DNA from: Abditibacterium sp.
Lineage (GTDB): Bacteria > Armatimonadota > Abditibacteriia > Abditibacteriales > Abditibacteriaceae
NCBI GenBank assembly: GCA_030448265.1
Contig: JAUJNG010000019.1
Span: forward strand, 3,036-67,035
DNA: 64,000 bases
Direction: 5' to 3'
In this document: piece after piece, positions 24,090 to 32,177 of the stretch
Position numbering within the stretch: the first letter of the stretch is position 1
Layout of the letters: every line of letters begins with the position of its first letter
Notes under the pieces: model-generated
What the model was told of the DNA's origin: nothing
Database searches by the model: none
The model's input: the letters and a program-made list of their open reading frames with translations, nothing else
Made by a program: the position numbers and the translations under genes

Positions 24090-24806
24090 TCAAACCCCAA
24101 CTCGTTCGTGCCCCGCCGGACACAAATCCAGCAGCACGCACTTCCGACACGCTGGCGCGTTGAAATTGCAGACACGCTGTCCGTGCAGCATCAAAACTTC
24201 GTGATTGTCATACACCTGCTGGGCGTCCCACTCGGCGGGCAGCATCGCTTCCAAGACCGCGTGCGACGGCCCGACCGGCAGCGATTTGGGAATCAGTCCC
24301 AATCGCGCCGCGACGCGGTGATGATGCGAATCGACGGGCAGGGCGCGGCGCCGCAGCCGCGAAAAGCACAAAACGGCGGCGCTGGTTTTGGGGCCGACGC
24401 CAGGCAGCCTTTCGAGCCACGCTCGCGCCGCTTTCACGCTCATTTCTGCCAGAAAATCGAGCGACAAAACGCCGCGCTCTTCCTCAATGGCGCGCAAAAT
24501 TTCCTGCAAACGCGGCGCTTTTTGTTCGGGCCAGGTCGCGGGCGCAATCGCCGCTTCGATTTCCTGCACAGGCGCAGTTGAAATTTCGTCCCAGGTCGGG
24601 AATTTGGCCCGAAGCTGCCGAAAAGCGCGCGAGGAATCGGCGTTTTTGGTGCGATGCGAAAGCAGCGACGAAACCAGTTCATCGAGCGGTTCGAGATCGT
24701 GAAAATAGGCGATGGGACAACCATATTCGCCACATAAGCGCGCGTGAACTTCGAGTAGTTTTTGGTTTGGCGCGGCGTCTGGGGAATCGAACAGGGTCAG
24801 GGCCAT
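24090..24806 (-). CDS. Endonuclease III-like DNA glycosylase/lyase
   Basis: This 238-residue HhH-GPD protein has the helix-hairpin-helix LERLPGVGPKTSAAVL with the catalytic Lys, the acidic partner Asp in LPVDSHHHRVAARLG, and a C-terminal [4Fe-4S] cluster motif C-x6-C-x2-C-x5-C (CNFNAPACRKCVLLDLC). It would excise oxidised pyrimidines in base-excision repair. The N-terminal extension of about 20 residues is longer than in E. coli Nth. It is divergent from the CBS-domain gene. Confidence 0.92.
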   Translation of the reverse strand: MALTLFDSPDAAPNQKLLEVHARLCGEYGCPIAYFHDLEPLDELVSSLLSHRTKNADSSRAFRQLRAKFPTWDEISTAPVQEIEAAIAPATWPEQKAPRLQEILRAIEEERGVLSLDFLAEMSVKAARAWLERLPGVGPKTSAAVLCFSRLRRRALPVDSHHHRVAARLGLIPKSLPVGPSHAVLEAMLPAEWDAQQVYDNHEVLMLHGQRVCNFNAPACRKCVLLDLCPAGHERVGV

Positions 24807-24937
24807 GGTGCCAAATTTTGCAGATTCGGCGCCGCCCCTCAGTATGTTGTCGCTTGACTGCTGAACCTCAAAAGCTCCAGGCGCGCCCTTGTCCCTGCGT
24901 TCTGCGACGTTCGCGCTCGCGAGTGAAACTTCCTCCC

Positions 24938-25651
24938 ATGCCCGAAGCCATCACCGTGACAAACGAAGAGCTGGCGCGCATCGAGCGATTCATCGCCGCC
25001 TACAACGCCATCGACGACTTTTTGCAGCGTCAAATGGGCGTGCCGCAAACGTTTCGCAGCGCGGTCGATGCCTTCGCCAAACGCCGTCCCTACTGGCGCG
25101 ACGCCGAAACCCTGCGCGTTTTCGCGGCGCTGCGCAACTTCCTGGTGCACGAAAAAACGCGGCCCTTCGATTATCCCTGCGTCCCAGGCGAGGCCGCGAC
25201 GCGCGAAATCGAGGCGATCCGCGAGCGTCTGACCCATCCAGCGTCCATCGGCGAACGCTTCGCCAAGCCGGTTTTGACGCTTTCACCCCAGGCGCCGCTC
25301 AAAACCGCGCTCGAACTGGTCGCCAAACGTGGCGTGAGCCGTTTTCCGATTTACGACGGGTCAAAATTCGTCGGCCTTCTCACCGAGAACGGCATGGCGC
25401 GTTTCGTGGCCGAAGTGGTGGCACGCGGCGCCGTTTTCGATGCCCACACTCCGATCCAAGACGTGCTGCCGCGCGAACCCAAACGCCCCAACTTTCGCTT
25501 TGCCGACGGGCAAGCGGCAGTGATGGAAGTCGCGTTTTGGTTTCACGAAGAGACGTTTTTGGAAGCGGTTCTCATCGCCGACGGCGCGAACCAGAAATCG
25601 CCCCTGCGCGGCATCGTCACGCGCGGCGATGTGGCGGGCTGGAGCGATTAA
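24938..25651 (+). CDS. CBS-domain protein with an N-terminal helical domain
   Basis: This 237-residue protein starts at MPEAITVTNEELARIERFIA. Residues 1-95 are helical (IAAYNAIDDFLQRQMG, LRVFAALRNFLVHEKTRP) and resemble the helical partner domain of small CBS-pair proteins. A pair of CBS motifs follows (FAKPVLTLSPQAPLKTALELV to FPIYDGSKFVGLLTENGMARF, and a second to GIVTRGDVAGWSD). CBS pairs bind adenine nucleotides; the target is unknown. The stop codon lies within the first attC-like core site, marking one boundary of the cassette array. Confidence 0.8.
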   Translation: MPEAITVTNEELARIERFIAAYNAIDDFLQRQMGVPQTFRSAVDAFAKRRPYWRDAETLRVFAALRNFLVHEKTRPFDYPCVPGEAATREIEAIRERLTHPASIGERFAKPVLTLSPQAPLKTALELVAKRGVSRFPIYDGSKFVGLLTENGMARFVAEVVARGAVFDAHTPIQDVLPREPKRPNFRFADGQAAVMEVAFWFHEETFLEAVLIADGANQKSPLRGIVTRGDVAGWSD

Positions 25652-25751
25652 CGGCCAAGCTCACCCGCCGCCGGAAGCCGAAGCGAAGCCGAGGAACGAG
25701 GCGTAGCGCAAGCTGTAGCTGTAGGCGGTCGGGCGCAGCGCCTTGTTAGGC
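25646..25751 (-). other. attC-like integron recombination site 1
   Basis: On the minus strand the site runs from GCCTAAC (25751-25745, fits the RYYYAAC consensus) to GTTAATC (25652-25646, close to GTTRRRY). Next to these are AAGGCGCTGCGCCCGACCGC and, at the other end, GGCGGCGGGTGAGCTTGGCC, which pair imperfectly as the L boxes of attC sites do. The central part forms further hairpins. It follows the DUF1259 gene, as a cassette attC should. Confidence 0.8.
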
Positions 25752-25799
25752 CGTTGTTGGTTGGCATCGGCACCTGTTTGGGATGCCAACGCCAACCTT

Positions 25800-26789
25800 T
25801 TAGCCCATCCCCATCATGCCTTTGTGCTTGCCCAACTCGTTGAGCGCGGCGCGAAAGCCTTGCGCCAAAGTGGTTGCCGAACCGCGTCCGTAATAATGCA
25901 GGAACATCATGCGCGGCTGCTCGCCAATCATGTGGTTATGAACTGCAACGACTTCCAGATTGTTGCGGCGCAACGCCTGAATAACCGGATTGACTTCCGG
26001 CTCCAGCATAGCAAAATCGCCCGCAATGTGCGCCGCATCCGGCTCACCCGCGAACGCCGCCCAAGTATTCAAGCCGATGGACTTCGTGATGTGCGCGCCC
26101 ATTGCTTGAACGGTCAAGTCGTCGCGCCCAATGGTGTATTTATACGTTGGGCCGTTGACTTTGCCGGTGTTCCCGACAACCCTATCGAGTGCAGGCAGGT
26201 CGAAAATCTCCTTGCCGGTGCGCTCTGGCGGTGGCCCTGCGGGCGGCTGATTCGCTGGAAAGAGTTTGGTCGCTTGAATAGCAGCCGCATAACGGCGGGC
26301 TAAACTGGCTACATCGCCCATGCCGTGAACATGCATATAGAAGATGCGCGGCTGCTCGTAGAAAAAGTGGTTGTGAATGGCGCTGACTTCCAAACCGTTG
26401 GCGTGCGCTGCGGAAATGAGCGGATTGACTTCTTCTTCCAACAAGACCGTATCGCTCATCAAGACGGCGCTTTGGCCGTTGAGCGTGCGCTTGACCGACA
26501 CCCAACCGCCAAAGCCCAACGCGGTGGGCACGGCTTCGCCTTTGACCCTCACCTTGAGGTCGGCGCGTGGCAGTGGGATGGTGTAAACACCTTCTTCTTC
26601 AACGTAGTTCCCTTTCTTCCCCAATGCGGCATCCAGCGCGGCCATGCCCTCTGGCATCAGCGGCGGAGTTTTGTCCCGCCTCGGCTTGGCTTCGGCTTGT
26701 TCAACACTCTTAAAACCTACGGCTCCTGCTGCACCTAAAGCAGCGACGGCGCGCAACAGTTGGCGACGGTTGAAACTATTTCCGTTCAT
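25800..26789 (-). CDS. DUF1259 (LppY/LpqO-like) protein in a gene cassette
   Basis: The protein has 329 residues. The N-terminus NRRQLLRAVAALGAAGAVG looks like a twin-arginine or lipid-free export signal. Two DUF1259 units follow, each with an HNHxxxEQPRxxxxHxxGxG signature (AIHNHFFYEQPRIFYMHVHG near 143-162 and AVHNHMIGEQPRMMFLHYYG near 288-307). The His-rich signatures suggest metal binding. DUF1259 proteins are exported and of unknown function in actinobacteria and others. The gene is bounded by attC-like sites on both sides and oriented like a cassette gene. Confidence 0.82.
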   Translation of the reverse strand: MNGNSFNRRQLLRAVAALGAAGAVGFKSVEQAEAKPRRDKTPPLMPEGMAALDAALGKKGNYVEEEGVYTIPLPRADLKVRVKGEAVPTALGFGGWVSVKRTLNGQSAVLMSDTVLLEEEVNPLISAAHANGLEVSAIHNHFFYEQPRIFYMHVHGMGDVASLARRYAAAIQATKLFPANQPPAGPPPERTGKEIFDLPALDRVVGNTGKVNGPTYKYTIGRDDLTVQAMGAHITKSIGLNTWAAFAGEPDAAHIAGDFAMLEPEVNPVIQALRRNNLEVVAVHNHMIGEQPRMMFLHYYGRGSATTLAQGFRAALNELGKHKGMMGMG

Positions 26790-26865
26790 TGTTTTGCCCC
26801 TTCACTTTTCATTTTCTGTCTTTTTCGTGTAATTTACAAGATTGCGGGACACATCCAAGTCGCGC

Positions 26866-26975
26866 GCACCAACACAACGACCAAGCTCACCCGCCGCCGG
26901 AAGCGCAACGAGGAGGAACGACGAGCGAAGCTGTAGGCGGTCGGATGAAGCGCCTTGTTCCGCGGCTGTTGGTGC
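26866..26975 (-). other. attC-like integron recombination site 2
   Basis: On the minus strand GCACCAACA (26975-26967) pairs with TGTTGGTGC (26874-26866) as the outer arms. Internal GGAACAAGGCGCTTCATCCG and CGGCGGGTGAGCTTGGTCGTT match the L-box regions of site 1 almost base for base. It starts 9 bases after the stop codon of the unknown zinc-ribbon gene, the usual cassette arrangement. Confidence 0.8.
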
Positions 26976-26983
26976 CTTTTGGG

Positions 26984-28150
26984 TCAATCGTCGAGTTTGG
27001 GTGTTTCATCGAATCCTACTTGTCCAATTTGTAAGGCAACATTAAATAGCACTTGACTAACCATTGACTGAGGGCATCTACGATCCCGTTTGAAAGGCTT
27101 AAGTTCCCATCGTTCGACCCGCGCACGATCAACTTGGCGTTGTATTGATCCTACCACAGTGTTGGCAGCGTGTTGCTTCGCCACGCGCTCACGCATATAA
27201 AAAGCTGCTGCGTCTCTGCCAGCTCGCCAAATCATATTGTATGCTTGACCAACTGAATAACTTTCCAACAATTCTGTAACGACGAGCAAAGTCTTCTCGC
27301 CAAAATTCAGTGGAAGTTGATGTTCCTTCAGAACTACCGCAAGGTATTCGAGACATTCGTTTAATGCGACTTTTCGCCAAAGTTGTAATCTTTGGTCATG
27401 CCATCTGTAAGGCCACCATTCTTTTGTTCTGAGTGTTGTCTCAAGTTTAATCACCAGTTGTCGTGTCGCCTCAACATCATTACCGGTCGTTAGCGCCCAA
27501 TACACTTGAGGAAGTCCCATGCTAACAGGCTCTCCGTTTTCAAATATGAAAACGTCGGGCGGTGTCATAGGATGAATAATCAAAAGGCCATTTTTGAACA
27601 ACTGTCTCACAATCTCCACGTTGTAAGATTCAGTGGGCGAAAGTGGTTGGGTGACGGCAGATAAAGGCCCGAAATAGCTCAGGTCTTCGGAAGCGCCAAT
27701 GCGGACAAATGCCAGTAAGTAAACCGCATCCTCGAAGGAAATTGAGTGAATATCTAATGGTTTTCGCGGTTCAAGCGGAAATGTCTCTTGAATAATTTTA
27801 CGCTGATGTTCAATTTCTGCTAACCGTTGAGCTTTCTGGATTTCCCTTTCTTCACTTACACATACAGCACATAATTCGTCGGTTTCCCCCCAACGATACT
27901 TTTGCTGATATTCAGAACGGCTTGTATAAATTTGCGGTTGTTCGCAACGTGGGCAAGTGTGATTTGAAGAGAAGGCATTGCAATTTTCATCTACAATGGC
28001 TTTGAGGTCTCGGCTGGACAACGCAAAATCACGCGCCAAGCTCGTTACGCTGTGCGTGAAATTTGGTTCCTCTGCGAGTTCCCAGTAGAGATGACAGATT
28101 TTCTTGAGACGTTCGTCATCCGTCAGAAACTCCACGCGGATTGAAAACAT
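26984..28150 (-). CDS. Unknown protein with a zinc-ribbon-like Cys motif, in a gene cassette
   Basis: I do not recognise a family for this 388-residue protein. A C-x2-C...C-x2-C pair (CPRCEQPQIY and ELCAVC, residues about 70-97) suggests a zinc ribbon. A charged segment follows (SEEREIQKAQRLAEIEHQRK), then a long mixed alpha/beta region with several Trp (TKEWWPYRWHDQRLQLWRKV) and a C-terminal helical part. No membrane helix is present. Codon use is more AT-tolerant than in the neighbours. attC-like sites bracket it, so it was probably acquired as a cassette; a defence or stress function is only a guess. Confidence 0.7.
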   Translation of the reverse strand: MFSIRVEFLTDDERLKKICHLYWELAEEPNFTHSVTSLARDFALSSRDLKAIVDENCNAFSSNHTCPRCEQPQIYTSRSEYQQKYRWGETDELCAVCVSEEREIQKAQRLAEIEHQRKIIQETFPLEPRKPLDIHSISFEDAVYLLAFVRIGASEDLSYFGPLSAVTQPLSPTESYNVEIVRQLFKNGLLIIHPMTPPDVFIFENGEPVSMGLPQVYWALTTGNDVEATRQLVIKLETTLRTKEWWPYRWHDQRLQLWRKVALNECLEYLAVVLKEHQLPLNFGEKTLLVVTELLESYSVGQAYNMIWRAGRDAAAFYMRERVAKQHAANTVVGSIQRQVDRARVERWELKPFKRDRRCPQSMVSQVLFNVALQIGQVGFDETPKLDD

Positions 28151-28251
28151 AATAATTGCCTAATGAGGATAGATTTGCCATATCAATTTTACAAAAAAAG
28201 AGATTATAGGCTCTGATATTTCAAACGGGCACGGCCAAGCCGCGCGCAGCC

Positions 28252-28333
28252 GCAGAACGGCAAGCTCACCCGCGCGTTAATCGGTTTGGTAAAGAACGAA
28301 AAACTAAGCGCGCGTCGGGTGCAGCGGTTTGAT
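28252..28333 (-). other. attC-like integron recombination site 3
   Basis: On the minus strand ATCAAAC (28333-28327), CGCTGCACCCGACGCGCG and, after a loop of about 35 bases, CGCGCGGGTGAGCTTGCC with GTTCTGC (28258-28252). Core spacing and the GGGTGAGCTTG box match sites 1 and 2. No gene lies between it and uppS upstream, so it may be the residue of a lost cassette or the array's first site. Confidence 0.7.
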
Positions 28334-28382
28334 TTACTTGCAGCGTCTATCGGTTCCAGTTTCCTGGTTTTTGAACTTCCCT

Positions 28383-28439
28383 GAGAACCCGCAAAGGGCA
28401 GGTTTTGGCCCGACCAAATCCTGCCCTTTGCGGGTTCTC
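28383..28439. repeat. Perfect hairpin downstream of uppS
   Basis: The arm GAGAACCCGCAAAGGGCAGG is complemented perfectly by CCTGCCCTTTGCGGGTTCTC, with a 17-base loop. No T-run follows on the minus strand (uppS sense), so it may be a repeat or an mRNA 3'-end structure rather than a canonical terminator. It separates uppS from the cassette array. Between it and uppS (28443-28618) only a small CCGCAAA/TTTGCGG hairpin is seen. Confidence 0.75.
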
Positions 28440-28618
28440 TTTTGCTTGTCAAACTACAACTTTGCCTCATCGCGCTGTCAGTAAATCAATGTTATTCACC
28501 CGCAAATTTGTCGGGGAAACGACGTGTTTTAGACGTAAAACAGGGCTTAAAAAACCGCAAATTTTCCTTTGCGGTAAAAGTCCGTTTTGACTGGTCGTTA
28601 CCCCGCAAAAGTGATTCT

Positions 28619-29383
28619 TTAACTTCCTACACGACGGTCGCGGAATTGGAAGTCGCGGATGGCCTGGCGCAGTTCGAGGGGCTGGAATTCGGGCCACAGC
28701 GTCGGGGTAATCCACAGTTCGGCGTAGGCGATTTGCCAGGGCAGAAAATTGGAAATTCGCATTTCGCCGCCGGTGCGAATCATTAAATCGGGTTCGGGCA
28801 GATCGCCGGTGTAAAGCGAGCGGCCAATGAGTTCTTCGGTGACTTCTTCGGCCCGCAAAAGCCCGTCCTGCACCTTGCCCACGAGTTTGCGAAAAGTGTC
28901 GGCGATTTCGGCGCGCCCACCGTAGTTGAGCGCCAGATTGAGCACTAAACCGCTGTTTTTGAGCGTCGAATCCACGCATTCATCGAGCTGGCGCAGCAGA
29001 TAATCGGGCAGGTTGTCGCGGCGTCCGATGTGGCGGATTTGCACGTTGTCGCGCTGCATTCGCGGCAGCTGGTCGCGCAGGTTTTTGGTGATGAGGCGCA
29101 TCAAACCGCCGACTTCGGCGCTCGAACGCTTCCAGTTCTCGGTTGAAAAAGTGTAAAGCGTGAGTGCGCCGATTTTCAAATCGACGCACTCCTGGATGAT
29201 GTTTTGGGTCACGTCGGCGCCCACGCTGTGGCCGCGAATCGCCATCCAGCCCTGTTGTTTGGCCCAGCGACGGTTGCCGTCCATGATGATGGCGATGTGG
29301 CGCGGCATATGACCGAAATCGAGTGGCGCTTCGGGTTCGGGCGAGGGGGAAACTTTGTCGGGTTTCACGGTGCGAGAAAACAT
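28619..29383 (-). CDS. uppS: Isoprenyl (undecaprenyl) diphosphate synthase
   Basis: The start MFSRTVKPDKVSPSPEPEAP gives 254 residues with a short N-terminal extension. The cis-prenyltransferase motifs are complete: HIAIIMDGNRRWAKQQG with the catalytic Asp, LTLYTFSTENWKRS, LVLNLALNYGGRAEI, and DLMIRTGGEMRISNFLPWQIAYAELW. It makes the C55 lipid carrier for cell-wall synthesis. frr and a small protein gene precede it, a conserved arrangement; cdsA, which often follows, is replaced here by the cassette array. Confidence 0.95.
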   Translation of the reverse strand: MFSRTVKPDKVSPSPEPEAPLDFGHMPRHIAIIMDGNRRWAKQQGWMAIRGHSVGADVTQNIIQECVDLKIGALTLYTFSTENWKRSSAEVGGLMRLITKNLRDQLPRMQRDNVQIRHIGRRDNLPDYLLRQLDECVDSTLKNSGLVLNLALNYGGRAEIADTFRKLVGKVQDGLLRAEEVTEELIGRSLYTGDLPEPDLMIRTGGEMRISNFLPWQIAYAELWITPTLWPEFQPLELRQAIRDFQFRDRRVGS

Positions 29384-29385
29384 TG

Positions 29386-29595
29386 TCAGGTGCGAGGTGA
29401 GGCTTCGTCGCTCAGTAATTCGCGTGCGACGAGAAGTTCGAGGCCGCTTTCGCGCTCCACAACGCGCAAAACGCGGGGTTCGCCCCAAGCTTGAACGCGA
29501 TTTTTGGGCGCGAAGGGCGGCGCGGTTTCGATGATGGTCGGCGCGGTTTCGAGAAGTTCGAGCGCGAGAGGGAGCGGAAGGCCGAGAATATCCAT
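29386..29595 (-). CDS. Small conserved-looking protein between frr and uppS
   Basis: The 69 residues begin MDILGLPLPLALELLETAPT and end in a strand-rich EPRVLRVVERESGLELLVAR. The helix followed by PTIIETAPPF and alternating hydrophobics resembles a single PASTA-like or YoaK-type unit, but no firm family is assigned. Its TGA is 2 bases from the uppS ATG, so the two are probably cotranslated. Codon use fits the neighbours, which supports it being real. Confidence 0.6.
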   Translation of the reverse strand: MDILGLPLPLALELLETAPTIIETAPPFAPKNRVQAWGEPRVLRVVERESGLELLVARELLSDEASPRT

Positions 29596-29616
29596 TTAGA
29601 GGTGGAAGCAGTAGGG

Positions 29617-29756
29617 GCTCGACTCCCTCTCCCTGCGGGAGAGGGTTGGGGTGAGGGAGAAAAGTCGCAGTTTCCTCAACTTAACTCGAAAAATGGTGAA
29701 AGCAGTGAGTTTTCTCCCTCACCCCAACGTCTCGCGCAGGGAGAGGGAGTCGAGCG
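29617..29756. repeat. Long inverted repeat containing a CTCTCCCTGCGGGAGAG hairpin
   Basis: The left arm (29617-29666, GCTCGACTCCCTCTCCCTGC onward) and right arm (29710-29756, TTTTCTCCCTCACCCCAACG onward) are complementary, with a 43-base spacer. A related CTCCCGCTTGCGGGAGAGGG hairpin occurs in the 62727-62885 palindrome. It lies between frr and the small gene. Confidence 0.88.
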
Positions 29757-29781
29757 CTTCGTTTGTCGATTTTTAGCGAAA

Positions 29782-30339
29782 TCAAACTTCCATGATGTCT
29801 TTTTCTTTCGCGGCGCGCGATTTTTCGACATCGGCGATGAAGCGGTCGGTGGTTTTCTGCACGTCGCCTTCGTGACGCGCCAGCTCGTCTTTCGACAGAG
29901 CGCCGTCTTTTTCCATCTTTTTGAGGGCGTCGTTGGCGTCGCGGCGGATGTTGCGAACCGCGATTTTGTGCGCTTCGGCTTTTTTACCGGCCAGTTTCAC
30001 CATTTCCTTGCGGCGCTCGGTGGTGAGATTGGGCACCGAAACGCGCACGTTGTTGCCGTCGGTGACGGCGCCGACTCCTAAATCCGATTTGGCAATCGCG
30101 TTGGCAATCGCGCCGACGGCTCCCTTGTCGTAGGGCGCGACCAGCAATTGACGCGCATCGGGAACGGTGATGTTGCCCAGCGATTTGAGCGGCGTGGGCG
30201 TGCCGTAATAATCCACTAAAATCTTGTCGAGCAGGGCGGGCGTGGCGCGGCCCGTGCGCAGCGTGCCGAAATCGGCGTCCAAATCTTCGAGCGCCTTTTT
30301 CATGCGCTTTTCCATGTCAGAAATCACTTGGTGGGGCAT
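29782..30339 (-). CDS. frr: Ribosome recycling factor
   Basis: This 185-residue RRF has a three-helix bundle and small beta domain. The signature FGTLRTGRATPALLDKILVDYYGTPTPL is at residues 25-52, and the C-terminal helix includes KKMEKDGALSKDELARHEGDVQKTTDRFIADVE. It splits post-termination ribosomes together with EF-G. The start MPHQVISDMEKRM at 30339 is chosen over an upstream TTG-type extension. It is upstream of the small gene and uppS in one likely operon. Confidence 0.96.
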   Translation of the reverse strand: MPHQVISDMEKRMKKALEDLDADFGTLRTGRATPALLDKILVDYYGTPTPLKSLGNITVPDARQLLVAPYDKGAVGAIANAIAKSDLGVGAVTDGNNVRVSVPNLTTERRKEMVKLAGKKAEAHKIAVRNIRRDANDALKKMEKDGALSKDELARHEGDVQKTTDRFIADVEKSRAAKEKDIMEV

Positions 30340-30441
30340 TTTTTTCCTGTTTCTCCTCAAAAGGGACGATAAAACAGCTTAACATAGAAAAATTCGCGCG
30401 TTTTTCGATGCAGGCGGTTTTTGCCGTTAAACTTTGGCGCC

Positions 30442-32049
30442 GTGCTTTCAATCGAAAATATCAACAAAAATTATGGCCCTCAAATTATTTACGAGGATGC
30501 CAATCTCTTTATCGGCCCTGGTGACCGCATCGGCTTGGTAGGCCCCAACGGAACCGGCAAAACCACGCTTTTCCGCATGATCGTCGGCGAGGAAACGCCC
30601 GAGGGCGGCAGAATTCGCTTCGATCCCCACGTCACGGCAGGAATGCTGTCGCAGGAATCGCAGTGCCGTCTGGGAATCACCGTGCGCGAGGAAATGGAGA
30701 GCGCCTTTCCCGAAGCCGACGAAGCGCAAAATAAAATCGAAAATCTGGCCGCTCGACTCGAATTCGCCGGCGGTCACGAGGCCAAAGAAGCGCTGCGCCA
30801 GCTTTCGCAGGCGCAAATCGACCTCGAAATGCAATCGACCGACACGATGGAACAGCGCATCGGGCGCGTTTTGCACGGTCTGGGCTTTCCTACCGATTCC
30901 CTCGACCGCCTCACCGACACGTTTTCCGGCGGCTGGCAGATGCGAATCGCGATGGCGAAGCTGCTTTTGCGCGAACCGGATGTTTTGCTGCTCGACGAGC
31001 CAACCAACCATCTCGACACGCGCGCCGTGAAGTGGCTGCAAGGCTACATCGCCGAGTATCCTGGCGCGGTTTTTGTGATTTCGCACGAACCCAAATTCCT
31101 GGACGAAATTTGTTACACGATTGTGGAGTTGGAGGGTGGAAAACTGCACGAATACACCGGTAATTATTCCCAATACAAGCGCCAGAAAGAAGAAAACGAA
31201 AAAGCGACGGCCTCGGCCTACGAGCGCCAGCAGAAAGAAATCGAGCGCGCTCAGGGCTTTATCGACCGCTTCGGTGCCAAAGCGAGCAAAGCGTCGGCGG
31301 CCAAATCGCGCGAAAAAGCCATCGAACGGATGGACAAAATCGAGGCGCCGCGCGCCAACACGCGCGGCATTTCGCTTCAATTTCCCGAAGCGCCTCAGTC
31401 GGCGGCGGAGCCGATGCGCCTCAAGGATGTTTGCAAAACCTACGGCGATAAAGAGGTTCTGCAAACCATCAATTTGCGCCTCAAACGCGGCGACCGTCTG
31501 GCGCTGATGGGGCCAAACGGCGCCGGAAAATCGACGCTTCTCAAAATTCTGGCGGGCGAAGAAACCCTCGATACGGGCGAACGCGAAGAGGGGCGCAATT
31601 TAGTCATCGGCTATTTCGCGCAGCATCAGGCCGAGGCGCTCGACCCCAAACGCTCGGTCTTGGATGAAACCCTCGCCGGACTGATTCAGCGCCCTGAACC
31701 TCTGGCGCGCAATCTTCTGGGACGGCTTCTCATTCGCGGCGAAGCGGTTTACAAGCCGATTGGGGTGCTGTCGGGCGGCGAACGCTCCCGCGTCGCGCTC
31801 GCCAAGTTTTTGCTGCGCCCCGCGAATCTGCTGCTGCTCGACGAGCCGACCAACCATCTCGACGCCGGCTCGCGCGAAGTCTTGATTGAGGCGCTCAAAG
31901 GCTTCAAAGGCACCATCGTTCTGGCCTCGCACGACACGCCGTTCGTGCGCGCCGTTGCGACCGAGAGTTACACCCTTGATGACGGCGTTTTGAGCGAAGT
32001 TCGGGCGCCGATGAATCCGGTCGGCGGCGCGAAAAAGAACAAGAAATAG
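30442..32049 (+). CDS. ABC-F family ATPase (ribosome-associated)
   Basis: The GTG at 30442 starts MLSIENINKNYGPQ and gives about 535 residues with two ABC domains and no membrane helices. Walker A motifs are GPNGTGKTT (near residue 40) and GPNGAGKST (near 360). Signature motifs are FSGGWQMR and LSGGERSR, each followed by LLLDEPTNHLD. The linker between them is rich in charged residues (KRQKEENEKATASAYERQQK), as in the P-site interaction motif of ABC-F proteins. It is likely an EttA/Uup/YbiT-type translation factor; an antibiotic-protection role is possible but unsupported. Confidence 0.92.
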   Translation: MLSIENINKNYGPQIIYEDANLFIGPGDRIGLVGPNGTGKTTLFRMIVGEETPEGGRIRFDPHVTAGMLSQESQCRLGITVREEMESAFPEADEAQNKIENLAARLEFAGGHEAKEALRQLSQAQIDLEMQSTDTMEQRIGRVLHGLGFPTDSLDRLTDTFSGGWQMRIAMAKLLLREPDVLLLDEPTNHLDTRAVKWLQGYIAEYPGAVFVISHEPKFLDEICYTIVELEGGKLHEYTGNYSQYKRQKEENEKATASAYERQQKEIERAQGFIDRFGAKASKASAAKSREKAIERMDKIEAPRANTRGISLQFPEAPQSAAEPMRLKDVCKTYGDKEVLQTINLRLKRGDRLALMGPNGAGKSTLLKILAGEETLDTGEREEGRNLVIGYFAQHQAEALDPKRSVLDETLAGLIQRPEPLARNLLGRLLIRGEAVYKPIGVLSGGERSRVALAKFLLRPANLLLLDEPTNHLDAGSREVLIEALKGFKGTIVLASHDTPFVRAVATESYTLDDGVLSEVRAPMNPVGGAKKNKK

Positions 32050-32054
32050 ATACA

Positions 32055-32163
32055 AAAGCGAAATAAATTCGCAGCCAACGAAATTGTCGGCCTTCGCCGA
32101 CAGTGTTCGAATGTCATGTCGGCGAAGGCCGACAATTTCGTTGGCTGCGAATTTATTTCGCTT
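32055..32163. repeat. Inverted repeat, family C copy 1
   Basis: Arms of about 47 bases (32055-32102 and 32117-32163) contain CGCAGCCAACGAAATTGTCG and its exact complement, with inner TGTCGGCCTTCGCCGACA, itself a palindrome. The loop is 14 bases. The sister copy at 50107-50217 differs at several positions in both arms in a compensating way. Confidence 0.95.
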
Positions 32164-32177
32164 AAAAATCAAACATT

